In this document: one piece after another, positions 1-7,232 of the stretch
Position numbering within the stretch: the first letter of the stretch is position 1
How the letters are laid out: each line of letters starts with the position of its first letter
Program-made: the position numbers and the translations under genes
The notes under the pieces: model-generated
The model's input: the letters and a program-made list of their open reading frames with translations, nothing else
The model's database searches: none
What the model was told of the DNA's origin: nothing
NCBI GenBank assembly: GCA_964576255.1
Contig: CAZNUK010000052.1
Span: forward strand, 1 to 16,453
Reading direction: 5' to 3'
Length of the DNA: 16,453 nt
From: Eshraghiella sp964576255
GTDB lineage: Bacteria > Bacillota > Clostridia > Lachnospirales > Lachnospiraceae

Positions 1-11
1 AAAAGAGCAAG

Positions 12-48
12 AAAAAAAGCCGATCAGGAATCGCAACTCCCAATCGGC
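12..48 (-). terminator. Rho-independent terminator of the minus-strand orphan gene
   Basis: Read on the minus strand, a 6-bp stem (GCCGAT, 43-48, pairing with ATCGGC, 19-24) closes an 18-nt loop that may hold a further 3 bp, and is followed directly by seven T (12-18) and more T-rich sequence. It starts 8 nt after the TAA at 57-59 that closes the displaced reading frame of the orphan gene, so the gene's natural end is probably at 57, not at 155. The stem is short, so strength is uncertain. Confidence 0.65.
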
Positions 49-56
49 ATCTTTTC

Positions 57-164
57 TTACTCCTCTTCATTTTTACATTCAATCTCCGTTTCGTCTAGGA
101 ATACCAACCAGGTGCCTTTTATTCTTCCTCTATTTATTACTAAGAATCCATTTTCTATATTCTT
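57..164 (-). pseudogene. Out-of-frame C-terminal remnant of the orphan gene at 155-646
   Basis: An open frame of 35 codons plus TAA overlaps the end of the upstream ORF but lies in a different frame. It has no start codon or ribosome binding site of its own; a TAA lies just upstream in its frame (165-167). Its translation (KNIENGFLVINRGRIK at the start, then GTWLVFLDETEIECKNEEE) has the mixed hydrophobic and charged composition of a real protein tail. Adding one T to the T run at 163-166 (one A in the coding strand) would join it to the upstream ORF and give a protein of about 196 residues. I infer that this is the authentic C-terminus, separated by a one-base deletion, a sequencing error or, less likely, programmed slippage. 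A terminator follows within 10 nt, which fits this as the gene end. Confidence 0.6.
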
Positions 165-646
165 TTATATATTTTAATCCCAATGGCTTCATATGCGTAT
201 GAGCAATCACCATAATTTTTTTCTGCCATTAGTATTCCATTATTCCATTCTTTATAGAAACCATATCTGTCTTTAGAACCTTGTGCTCTAAAATACAAAA
301 AATCTTCTTCATCAAAATAATATTTTTTACATTTAAAAAGTTCATCAATAAATCCCTCTGTTAATAGTAATTTATTTACTTTATCATACAAAGACGTATA
401 ACACTTATTTTTCATCAGTTGTGAAAATGTCATTTCAGTACAATAATTGTTACTTCTACGAACTATCAATGCAATTCCATATTTCCAATAATCATTACTA
501 TGTTGCCCTATGTAAAATGGTATATTTTTAAAATCTTTAAGAATCATTCGTGAATACAATCTATGTCCATTTTCATCACGCTTTTCAAATTCATCAACAC
601 ATTTCGTTGTCTTTGTACCAAAATATGTTACATATTCTTTTCCCAT
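155..646 (-). CDS. Hypothetical protein, probably truncated by a frameshift
   Basis: A 163-residue ORF I do not recognise. It is rich in Tyr, Lys, Phe and Asp, with no signal peptide, no membrane segment and no obvious catalytic motif, and looks like a soluble cytoplasmic protein. The start is well supported: AAGGAG lies about 7 nt before the ATG. Base composition is visibly AT-richer than the adjacent rlmD, which suggests later acquisition. It follows rlmD by about 110 nt containing two hairpins, with no convincing promoter, so it may depend on read-through. The ORF stops at 155-157, but sequence in another frame continues as plausible protein to 57, so the product shown is probably a truncated form of a protein near 196 residues. 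Size, composition and orphan position resemble immunity-type or other accessory genes, but that is only an impression. Confidence 0.6.
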   Translation of the reverse strand: MGKEYVTYFGTKTTKCVDEFEKRDENGHRLYSRMILKDFKNIPFYIGQHSNDYWKYGIALIVRRSNNYCTEMTFSQLMKNKCYTSLYDKVNKLLLTEGFIDELFKCKKYYFDEEDFLYFRAQGSKDRYGFYKEWNNGILMAEKNYGDCSYAYEAIGIKIYKRI

Positions 647-681
647 AGCAACTCCTTTTGTTAAAAATGAATACTTTCTTT

Positions 682-700
682 CAAAGGGACAAACCCTTTG
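682..700. repeat. Short perfect inverted repeat (hairpin) between rlmD and the orphan gene
   Basis: CAAAGGG (682-688) and CCCTTTG (694-700) form a 7-bp stem around a 5-nt loop. No T tract follows on either strand, so it is not a standard intrinsic terminator. On the minus strand it lies about 36 nt upstream of the orphan gene's start codon and could be part of its leader. Confidence 0.5.
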
Positions 701-702
701 TT

Positions 703-753
703 ACCAATCCGAACAAGAGCCCCGCTGCACTAACGCCTCTTGTTCAAATTGGT
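703..753. repeat. Large two-part hairpin just after rlmD
   Basis: ACCAAT (703-708) pairs with ATTGGT (748-753). After a 2x2 internal loop (CC/AA), GAACAAGAG (711-719) pairs with CTCTTGTTC (737-745) around a 17-nt loop that is GC-rich for this region. It begins 6 nt after the rlmD stop codon. Neither flank has a T tract, so it is not a canonical terminator. It may stabilise the 3' end of the rlmD transcript, be a structured leader for the downstream gene, or be the remnant of a small palindromic element. Confidence 0.6.
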
Positions 754-759
754 CTAAAA

Positions 760-2418
760 TTAACCTCTTAACATTGCAAAATGTTCTAATGCCTCAACAA
801 TATATTTTTCTTTTTCCTCTGTACATTGTTTTACCATTGGATTCTCTTTCTTAGATTTATTATAGTTTTCTCTCATATCAAAACCATATTTTCTTTTTGT
901 CTGTGCTATATAAGAAGTATGCACCTTTACACCATATTTTTCCATAATATAGTCTTTTATCTGCTGATAGGTTGCAGCCTTCTCTGAAGCAGTAATATCA
1001 AGCTCATCCAACTCTAATTCCACTTCAATAACATCATCCGGTTTTCGTTGGGACAAGAGAACAACCGTCTCAACATGCCCACTATGCCCAAACTGGTCCA
1101 CGCCCTGCACCTTCTTCACCTCATACCCATTCGCCACCAGATACTTCAAATCCCTGGCGAGAGTTGCGGAGTCGCAGCTCACATACACAATTCTCTCTGG
1201 CTTCATCTTCACCATTGTATCAAGAAGTGTCTCGTCACAGCCCTTTCGTGGTGGGTCCACAACGATTACTTCTGCATAGACCTGCTCTTCTTCATACTTT
1301 TTAGGAAGAACCTCCTCCGCTTTGCCAACGTAGAATTCGGCATTGGTAATTCCGTTAATTATGGCATTATTCTTGGCATTCTCTATTGCCTGAGGTATGA
1401 TTTCAACACCGTAGACCTTCTTCGCTTTCTGAGCCAGAAAGAGGGAAATCGTTCCGATTCCACAGTATAAATCCCATACAGTTTCATTACCGGTGAGGCC
1501 GGCGTATTCTAGGGCAAGCTCGTAGAGTTTTCTAGTCTGCACCGGATTAACCTGATAGAAGGATAATGGTGAAATCTGATAGCGGATATCTCCTATATAG
1601 TCCTCGATATATGGTTTGCCCTCTAGAAGGCGACATTCATTGCCAAGGATAACATTGGTTTTGTCAGTGTTATAGTTAAGCATAATGCTTGCAATTTTTC
1701 TGTCACGGGTAAAAGTGAGGGTTTTAAGCATTTTAACAAGTTCATCCTCATGCTTTAATGAGGTGCCGTTAATAACCAGACAAACCATTATTTCTCCGGT
1801 GGTGTAGCCCTCCCTTATAAGTACATGACGAACCTTGCCATTGTGAAGCTCTTCATTATAAGGCTCAATGTGATACTTAACCATGTATTCTTTTATTTTT
1901 GCAAGAATTCCTGCATTATACTCTGAACCGATGAGACAATCCTCGCATGGAACAATTGAGTGGCTGTGTCCGGCATAAAAGCCCATAACTATGTTGCCGT
2001 TTTTGTCCTTGCCCACAGGGAATTGAGCTTTGTTGCGGTAGCGGTATGGCTCCTCCATTCCAATTACAGGAGGAAGTGTGATATCTGTAAGACCGCCGAT
2101 TCGACTTAAATTTCCGGCGATTATTTTGTTTTTAAATTCCAGCTGGGCCTCGTAGCTCATTGCCATAAGAGTACAGCCGCCACAGGCCTTTGCCACAGGG
2201 CATTTTGCATTTACTCTGTCTATAGAAGGCTCGATAATGCTCATAAGTCTGCCGTAGCCATAGTGTTTCTTGGTCTTAATGACCTTAGCGATAATTCTGT
2301 CCCCAATGACTGCATCCTTCACAAAAAGAGCGTAGCCATCGATTTTGCCTACGCCCTCTCCATTTACAGTCATGTCTTCTATTAAAATTTCGTAATCCTC
2401 ATTTTTAATAATATCCAT
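760..2418 (-). CDS. rlmD: 23S rRNA (uracil-5-)-methyltransferase, RlmD/RlmCD (RumA) family, with C-terminal extension
   Basis: SAM-dependent enzyme that makes 5-methyluridine in 23S rRNA; Gram-positive homologues (RlmCD) can modify two sites. Visible parts: N-terminal TRAM domain (about 1-68); an iron-sulfur Cys set C73-x5-C79-x2-C82 plus C158; SAM-binding WDLYCGIGT (315-323); VDPPRKG (387-393); and the catalytic nucleophile C415 in VYVSCDSATL. The core ends near residue 457. About 95 further residues follow, containing YQQIKDYIMEKYGVKVHTSY and an ENYN motif, making the protein (552 aa) about 100 residues longer than typical RumA. From memory, similar extensions occur in Lachnospiraceae homologues; their role is unknown to me. 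The start has an AGGTAAC-like ribosome binding site, and the gene begins 13 nt after the YhaM-like gene ends, so the two are co-transcribed. The family is secure; the exact target uridine is not. Confidence 0.93.
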   Translation of the reverse strand: MDIIKNEDYEILIEDMTVNGEGVGKIDGYALFVKDAVIGDRIIAKVIKTKKHYGYGRLMSIIEPSIDRVNAKCPVAKACGGCTLMAMSYEAQLEFKNKIIAGNLSRIGGLTDITLPPVIGMEEPYRYRNKAQFPVGKDKNGNIVMGFYAGHSHSIVPCEDCLIGSEYNAGILAKIKEYMVKYHIEPYNEELHNGKVRHVLIREGYTTGEIMVCLVINGTSLKHEDELVKMLKTLTFTRDRKIASIMLNYNTDKTNVILGNECRLLEGKPYIEDYIGDIRYQISPLSFYQVNPVQTRKLYELALEYAGLTGNETVWDLYCGIGTISLFLAQKAKKVYGVEIIPQAIENAKNNAIINGITNAEFYVGKAEEVLPKKYEEEQVYAEVIVVDPPRKGCDETLLDTMVKMKPERIVYVSCDSATLARDLKYLVANGYEVKKVQGVDQFGHSGHVETVVLLSQRKPDDVIEVELELDELDITASEKAATYQQIKDYIMEKYGVKVHTSYIAQTKRKYGFDMRENYNKSKKENPMVKQCTEEKEKYIVEALEHFAMLRG

Positions 2419-2431
2419 TCTGTTACCTTTT

Positions 2432-3376
2432 CTAAAGAGTTTTTCTTATATTGCTGTCTAAAAGCTTGTTAAAGCCCACCCATTCTCCTGCCTGACCATT
2501 AGGAGTTGCAATGGCTTCCTTAAAGGTCTCAAGCTTGGCATCCAAATCATCTGCATGATGAAGCGCGAGAGCCTCTGCAAGAGCAGGTTTTTTAGGAGAA
2601 CCATACTCTAATTCTCCATGGTGTGCTAAGATGCAGTGCTTAAGCTGTCTTTCAAGAACCTTTGGAAATCCCGGAAGCTCTCTTATGGCATTACCGATAA
2701 GCTCTGAGCCCATTACAATATGTCCAATGAGCTGACCCGCATCAGTGTAATCATTATCCGGAAAAGCTGAAAGCTCATATACCTTACCCATATCGTGAAA
2801 GGCTGCTGCCGTCACCAATAAATCCTTATTAAGGAAGCTATATCTATCGCCTATTGTGTCACACATTCTGGTAACACTAAGGGTATGCTCCAAAAGTCCT
2901 CCCACAAAACCATGGTGAACTGATTTGGCTGCTGAATGTCTCTTAAATGCTTTGATATAATCCTCATTATCAACATAATACATTTTAATAAGAGCTTGAA
3001 GATGAGGATTAGTTACCTTCTTAAGAATTCCCATAAACTCTGTATACATCGCTTCAATGTCATATGCTGAACAAGGAAGATAGTCCGCCTCATCATAGGT
3101 GCCTTCATCAGCCACCCTTACCTCAGCAATATTAAGCTGGGGTGCTCCATTAAATACGGTTACTTCACCCTTAACATATACATAATCCTTTTCGTCGAAT
3201 TCTCTTATTCCGGCGGAACCAAGGTTCCATATTTTGCCGTCTATTTTGCCGGTTTTGTCCTGTAATTTCAGGCTGGCATATTCCTTGCCGGTCTTAGACA
3301 AAGCCGTTGATTTCTGGCTACAATAGTATATTCCTGCAATGGTTTCTTTTTCCCTAAATGTCTCAATATATCTCAT
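2432..3376 (-). CDS. yhaM: YhaM-like 3'-5' exoribonuclease (OB-fold plus HD domain)
   Basis: The 314-residue length equals that of Bacillus YhaM as I recall it. The N-terminal part (about 10-90) is an OB-fold nucleic-acid-binding domain (tracts SLKLQDKTGKIDGKIW and YVYVKGEV). The C-terminal part is a metal-dependent HD hydrolase domain with H164 (LLEH), H194-D195 (AFHDMGK), H219 (IGH), H252-H253 (AHHGE) and D276/D277 (HHADD), so the metal ligands all look intact. YhaM degrades single-stranded RNA, and in vitro DNA, from the 3' end in the cytoplasm. The gene sits 27 nt after the HtrA-like gene and 13 nt before rlmD, forming one operon concerned with envelope and RNA functions. The start has GGTGG upstream. 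The alternative is a generic HD phosphohydrolase, but domain order and length favour YhaM. Confidence 0.9.
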   Translation of the reverse strand: MRYIETFREKETIAGIYYCSQKSTALSKTGKEYASLKLQDKTGKIDGKIWNLGSAGIREFDEKDYVYVKGEVTVFNGAPQLNIAEVRVADEGTYDEADYLPCSAYDIEAMYTEFMGILKKVTNPHLQALIKMYYVDNEDYIKAFKRHSAAKSVHHGFVGGLLEHTLSVTRMCDTIGDRYSFLNKDLLVTAAAFHDMGKVYELSAFPDNDYTDAGQLIGHIVMGSELIGNAIRELPGFPKVLERQLKHCILAHHGELEYGSPKKPALAEALALHHADDLDAKLETFKEAIATPNGQAGEWVGFNKLLDSNIRKTL

Positions 3377-3403
3377 GTCCTACCACCTTATAGATTTCTG
3401 CTA

Positions 3404-4681
3404 CTATTCTACACCCAAAGTCACAGTAAAAACAATCTCTTTATACTGTTCTCTTCCTTTTCTTTTGACTTTAAGCTCTGTAGTTGTTCCCTCGCTCTTA
3501 TTATAAAGGGCATTCATAAAATCTTCCATAGTGGTAATAGAAGTATTTTCAATAGAAGTAATAATGTCTCCCGGCTGAACCCCTGCATAATATGCAGGTG
3601 AATTTATCTCAATTGATGAAATATAAATTCCCTGTGGCATATTTTCGTCTGAAAAAACTCCTTCGCTAACAGCCTGCCCACGAATTCCCAGATAAGAGCT
3701 TTTCTGACCATTCATAAGTTTTTCAATAATTCCTGTTACTGCGTTAATTGAATAAGCTGCAACATGATTAGAGGTTCCGGTGTTATAATTGGTTGTAATA
3801 ATTCCGATAATATCACCGTTAATATTAGAAACCACTCCAAAGGAATTGGCGGAGCCTACGATATCCGTTGTAATAATTTTAAAACCTGAATCCGTATCCG
3901 ACACTGTAACGTTAGCTCCCGTTATAATTCCATATCCCATTGAATCTACAAATCCATATAACTCGCCAACAGCAACCACAATGTCTCCCACACCTGTCGC
4001 ATCAGAGTTTCCAAGCACTGCTATCTTCACATCAGTCAGACCTTCTTTGGCTGTTCTTACAACCGAAAAACCAGTAGTAGTATCTGCGGCAATAAATTCT
4101 GCCGTTTTGCTGACGCCACATCCATACATAACATGGCAGTCCCCCGTTCCACTGACAAAAGACTTGTCCGTTAAGATATAATAATGATTATCATCCTCTG
4201 CTACAACCAGACCAAATGCTTCATTGGCATTATAAAATCCCGTGGACTGTGTTCCATCCGAAGGCTTATACACTTTAACAGAGTATCCCTGCACCTTGGC
4301 TCCGATTGCTTTAATAACTGCATAATTCTCATTAATAACCTGAAGCTGATTAAGAAGTTCTTCATCCCACTCAGGTATAGCTTCGGTAGTAGGCTCATTT
4401 TCATCAGAAACAGAGACCGTTACGTCTTCTCCGGCGGAGTTTTCGTTATCATCATTTTTCTGACTTCCCAATGTTACCGGAGGTTTTCCCGAACTCTCAG
4501 ACTCGTTATTTCCACCGGAAAATACCAATAACATTACACCTCCGGCAACCACACCAAAAAGCGCACCAAACAAAACCGTGTAAATTGCCTTTTTAAAAAT
4601 TTTTTTGGTAGATGAGCTTGTATTGGGTACAATATGTTCTGTATATAAATCGTATTTTTCTTTTTTTTCTTTCTGTTCCAT
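3404..4681 (-). CDS. HtrA-like membrane protein with PDZ domain and degenerate protease triad
   Basis: Chosen start is the ATG at 4681 (425 aa), with GGAG about 8 nt upstream. A longer frame to 4774 would begin upstream of the likely promoter. Layout: charged cytoplasmic N-terminus (1-30), one membrane helix (about 31-54), an acidic Ser/Asn/Glu-rich linker (55-105), a trypsin-like HtrA/DegP domain (about 120-325) and a PDZ domain (about 330-423). Three HtrA landmarks can be aligned by eye. The LTNNHVV region reads LTDKSFV (Ser174 in place of His). The T-D-L-A-V region reads T-G-F-S-V (Gly204 in place of Asp). The GNSGG loop reads ANSFG (Ser280 kept). Two of three catalytic residues are therefore missing, so I infer a pseudoprotease, perhaps a peptide-binding or scaffold protein outside the membrane. 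It leads the operon with the YhaM-like and rlmD genes. Fold confidence is high; loss of activity is inference. Confidence 0.85.
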   Translation of the reverse strand: MEQKEKKEKYDLYTEHIVPNTSSSTKKIFKKAIYTVLFGALFGVVAGGVMLLVFSGGNNESESSGKPPVTLGSQKNDDNENSAGEDVTVSVSDENEPTTEAIPEWDEELLNQLQVINENYAVIKAIGAKVQGYSVKVYKPSDGTQSTGFYNANEAFGLVVAEDDNHYYILTDKSFVSGTGDCHVMYGCGVSKTAEFIAADTTTGFSVVRTAKEGLTDVKIAVLGNSDATGVGDIVVAVGELYGFVDSMGYGIITGANVTVSDTDSGFKIITTDIVGSANSFGVVSNINGDIIGIITTNYNTGTSNHVAAYSINAVTGIIEKLMNGQKSSYLGIRGQAVSEGVFSDENMPQGIYISSIEINSPAYYAGVQPGDIITSIENTSITTMEDFMNALYNKSEGTTTELKVKRKGREQYKEIVFTVTLGVE

Positions 4682-4727
4682 GCGTTTTCTCCATTCCTCA
4701 CAGATTATTTCTACAGTGTACACAATA

Positions 4728-4757
4728 ATTATGAACAATTTATGACATATATGTAAA
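4728..4757 (-). promoter_or_regulatory. Likely sigma-A promoter of the HtrA-like/yhaM/rlmD operon
   Basis: On the minus strand TTTACA (4752-4757) and CATAAT (4728-4733) are separated by 18 nt. Transcription would begin near 4721, about 40 nt before the ATG at 4681, which supports that start over the upstream ATG at 4774. It stands back to back with the mutS2 promoter, leaving only 21 bp between the two -35 boxes. Confidence 0.55.
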
Positions 4758-4778
4758 CCCATTCTTTTTTTCATAATA

Positions 4779-4807
4779 TTGAACTTTTCTGACTTTTAAG
4801 GTATTAT
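4779..4807 (+). promoter_or_regulatory. Likely sigma-A promoter of mutS2
   Basis: TTGAAC (4779-4784), a 17-nt spacer and TATTAT (4802-4807) closely match the consensus. The start codon at 4840 is preceded by AAGGA at 4826-4830, so the leader would be about 25 nt. The promoter probably also serves the response regulator and kinase genes downstream. Confidence 0.7.
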
Positions 4808-4839
4808 ATAAGAAGTATTACTTATAAGGAATTAAAAAA

Positions 4840-7221
4840 ATGAATTCTAAAGCAATTAACATACTGGAATACAGCAAAATAATCACCAAGCTTGTTGCCT
4901 GTGCTTCTTCTGAACCGGGCAAAATAATGTGCCAGAATCTTACCCCTTTGACTGATCCGGATGCCATTAATCAGGCGCTACAGGAGACCAGCGATGCCAC
5001 TGGAAGAATTCTTAGAGGCGGTAATTTATTTTTCAGAGGACTCACAGATATCAGAATGAGTCTTAAAAGTCTGGAAATTGGCAGCACACTTGGAATCAGA
5101 GAACTTATGAATATCAGCTCCCTTCTTAAAGTTACCCGTAACGCCTGCCGCTACAATTCTGGCAAGGATTCAGACCTTGAGACCATGGATTCCCTGACAG
5201 GATATTTTAACAGTCTCATATGCCTTGACGAGCTTTACAAAGAAATTGACCGCTGTATTATTTCAGAGGATGAAATTGCTGATGATGCCAGCCCTGCCCT
5301 TAAGCAGATAAGAAGACAGATTACTGTTTCAGGGGAACGCATTAAATCAGAGCTTTCCAAAATGCTTTCAGGAAGTGACAGAACCTACCTTCAGGAGGCC
5401 GTTATTACCACCAGAAATGGTCGCTACTGCGTTCCTGTCAAAGCAGAATACAAATCTCAGGTTCCAGGTATGGTTCACGACCAGTCCAAGGCAGGCTCCA
5501 CTTTTTTCATTGAACCGGTGTCAGTTGTACGACTTAACAATGAGATACGTGAGCTACATCTTAAGGAAACAGAAGAGATAGCAAGAATTCTCGCCACACT
5601 TTCCAATAATGCAGGAGAGCATACAATAGAGCTTCTTGCCAACTATGAAACACTTACACTACTGGATTTTATTTTTGCTAAAGCAGGACTTTCCCTTAGC
5701 TACAAGGGCAGCGAACCGGTGATGAATACAGAGGGTATAATTAATATCAAAAAAGGACGTCATCCACTTATTGACAGTCACAAGGTTGTCCCTGTAGACA
5801 TCAGAATCGGCAAGGATTATCACCAGTTAATTATTACCGGTCCTAACACCGGTGGCAAAACCGTAACCCTTAAGACCATTGGACTTTTTTCTCTGATGGC
5901 ACAGTCAGGATTACACATTCCAGCTTTTGATAATTCAGAGCTGACAATTTTTAATGAAATATATGCGGACATTGGTGATGAGCAGAGTATTGAACAAAGT
6001 CTCTCTACTTTTTCATCCCACATGACTAACATTATTAATATTTTGGACAAGGCGGACAGCAATTCTCTGGTGCTTTTTGATGAGCTTTGTGCCGGAACGG
6101 ACCCAACAGAGGGTGCCGCTCTTGCTATTTCAATACTTACAAGTCTTAGAAAGCTAAGAGTTACCACCGTCGCTACCACACATTATAGCGAGCTGAAGGT
6201 ATACGCCCTTTCCACCCAACAGGTTGAAAATGCCTGCTGTGAATTTGACGTGGCAACCCTCGCTCCTACCTACCGATTGTTAATTGGAATTCCTGGCAAA
6301 AGTAATGCTTTTGCCATTTCAGGTAAATTAGGACTTCCTGTTCATATAATTGAGGAAGCTAAGACTTTACTTAATTCTGAGGACAAAGCCTTTGAGGATG
6401 TAATCTCAGACTTAGAAAAAAGCCGCATTACCATTGAAAAAGAGCGCCTTGAAATTGAAGGCTATAAAAAAGAAATTGAACAGCTTAAGGAACAACTTCA
6501 CACCAAACATCAACGACTTGATGAACGTTCTGAAGCTATTATTAATAAGGCCAAGGAAGAGGCCACGCAAATTCTTGCTGATGCCAAAGAGACAGCTGAT
6601 GAAGCAATTCGCAAATTCAACAAGGCAAGCGAAAAGGGAATGACAATTGCCCAGATGGAGGAAGAGCGACGCCGTCTTGGGGAGAAGATGAACAAGGCCA
6701 ATTCCAAGAGCAAGCTTAACGCCACAGCGCCTAAAAAACAACATGCTCCCGAGGATTTTCACATTGGTGATTTGGTTCATGTTCACAGCCTCAATCTTGA
6801 AGGAACAGTACACTCCCTTCCTAATGCCAAAGGGGAATTAACTGTCACAATGGGAATTCTTCATTCACAGGTCAATATTAAAGATTTGGAAATTATAGAA
6901 GAAGCCAAAGAAACGGAAAAAATACGTCAGAAAAATTCCTCTATAGGTAAGCTTAAAATGTCCAAATCCTCATCCATCTCCGCCGAGATTAATCTTATTG
7001 GCATGACCAAGGACGAGGCTTTGATGGAACTTGACAAATATCTGGACGATGCATTTTTGTCCCACCTATCCCCTGTACGTGTGGTTCACGGCAAGGGTTC
7101 AGGAATTTTAAGAGATGCTGTCCATAGATATCTCAAAAAACAAAAACATGTTAAATCCTATCGCTTAGGTTCCTTTGGAGAAGGCGATTATGGCGTAACA
7201 ATTGTAGAATTTAAGGATTGA
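4840..7221 (+). CDS. mutS2: MutS2 ATPase/endonuclease
   Basis: 793 residues, the usual MutS2 length. In order: core/lever region without the MutS mismatch-recognition domain (1-300), ABC-type ATPase with Walker A GPNTGGKT (334-341) and Walker B LVLFDELCAGTD (410-421), a long charged coiled coil (about 515-610), a linker with KOW-like sequence (about 640-690), and a C-terminal Smr domain (about 714-793) with HGKGSGIL (750-757). MutS2 is known to suppress homologous recombination, and in Bacillus it acts on collided ribosomes. The Smr motif usually written LDLRG reads INLIG (717-721), so the acidic and basic residues tied to nuclease activity are replaced; from memory such variants occur in related clostridia. 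The stop codon is followed after 11 nt by the response regulator start, suggesting co-transcription with the two-component genes. Identification is secure. Confidence 0.96.
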   Translation: MNSKAINILEYSKIITKLVACASSEPGKIMCQNLTPLTDPDAINQALQETSDATGRILRGGNLFFRGLTDIRMSLKSLEIGSTLGIRELMNISSLLKVTRNACRYNSGKDSDLETMDSLTGYFNSLICLDELYKEIDRCIISEDEIADDASPALKQIRRQITVSGERIKSELSKMLSGSDRTYLQEAVITTRNGRYCVPVKAEYKSQVPGMVHDQSKAGSTFFIEPVSVVRLNNEIRELHLKETEEIARILATLSNNAGEHTIELLANYETLTLLDFIFAKAGLSLSYKGSEPVMNTEGIINIKKGRHPLIDSHKVVPVDIRIGKDYHQLIITGPNTGGKTVTLKTIGLFSLMAQSGLHIPAFDNSELTIFNEIYADIGDEQSIEQSLSTFSSHMTNIINILDKADSNSLVLFDELCAGTDPTEGAALAISILTSLRKLRVTTVATTHYSELKVYALSTQQVENACCEFDVATLAPTYRLLIGIPGKSNAFAISGKLGLPVHIIEEAKTLLNSEDKAFEDVISDLEKSRITIEKERLEIEGYKKEIEQLKEQLHTKHQRLDERSEAIINKAKEEATQILADAKETADEAIRKFNKASEKGMTIAQMEEERRRLGEKMNKANSKSKLNATAPKKQHAPEDFHIGDLVHVHSLNLEGTVHSLPNAKGELTVTMGILHSQVNIKDLEIIEEAKETEKIRQKNSSIGKLKMSKSSSISAEINLIGMTKDEALMELDKYLDDAFLSHLSPVRVVHGKGSGILRDAVHRYLKKQKHVKSYRLGSFGEGDYGVTIVEFKD

Positions 7222-7232
7222 TGGAGGTTAAA

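Noticed and set aside
3789..4531. Open frames on the plus strand across the HtrA-like gene
   Set aside because: They overlap a well-supported gene with recognisable domains, lack ribosome binding sites and have repetitive Thr/Pro/Ser/Ile composition typical of antisense frames.
4682..4774. In-frame upstream extension of the HtrA-like gene
   Set aside because: The ATG at 4774 has no ribosome binding site and lies upstream of the likely promoter at 4728-4757; the ATG at 4681 has GGAG at good spacing and gives a normal cytoplasmic N-terminus before the membrane helix.
6412..6813. Minus-strand frame opposite the mutS2 coiled coil
   Set aside because: Its Phe/Leu-rich sequence is the complement of the Lys/Glu-rich coiled coil; there is no start signal and no recognisable domain.
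7218..7232. Earlier TTG/ATG start of the response regulator overlapping the mutS2 stop
   Set aside because: The GGAGG at 7223-7227 would lie inside or after such starts; the ATG at 7233 is correctly spaced and gives the standard receiver N-terminus.
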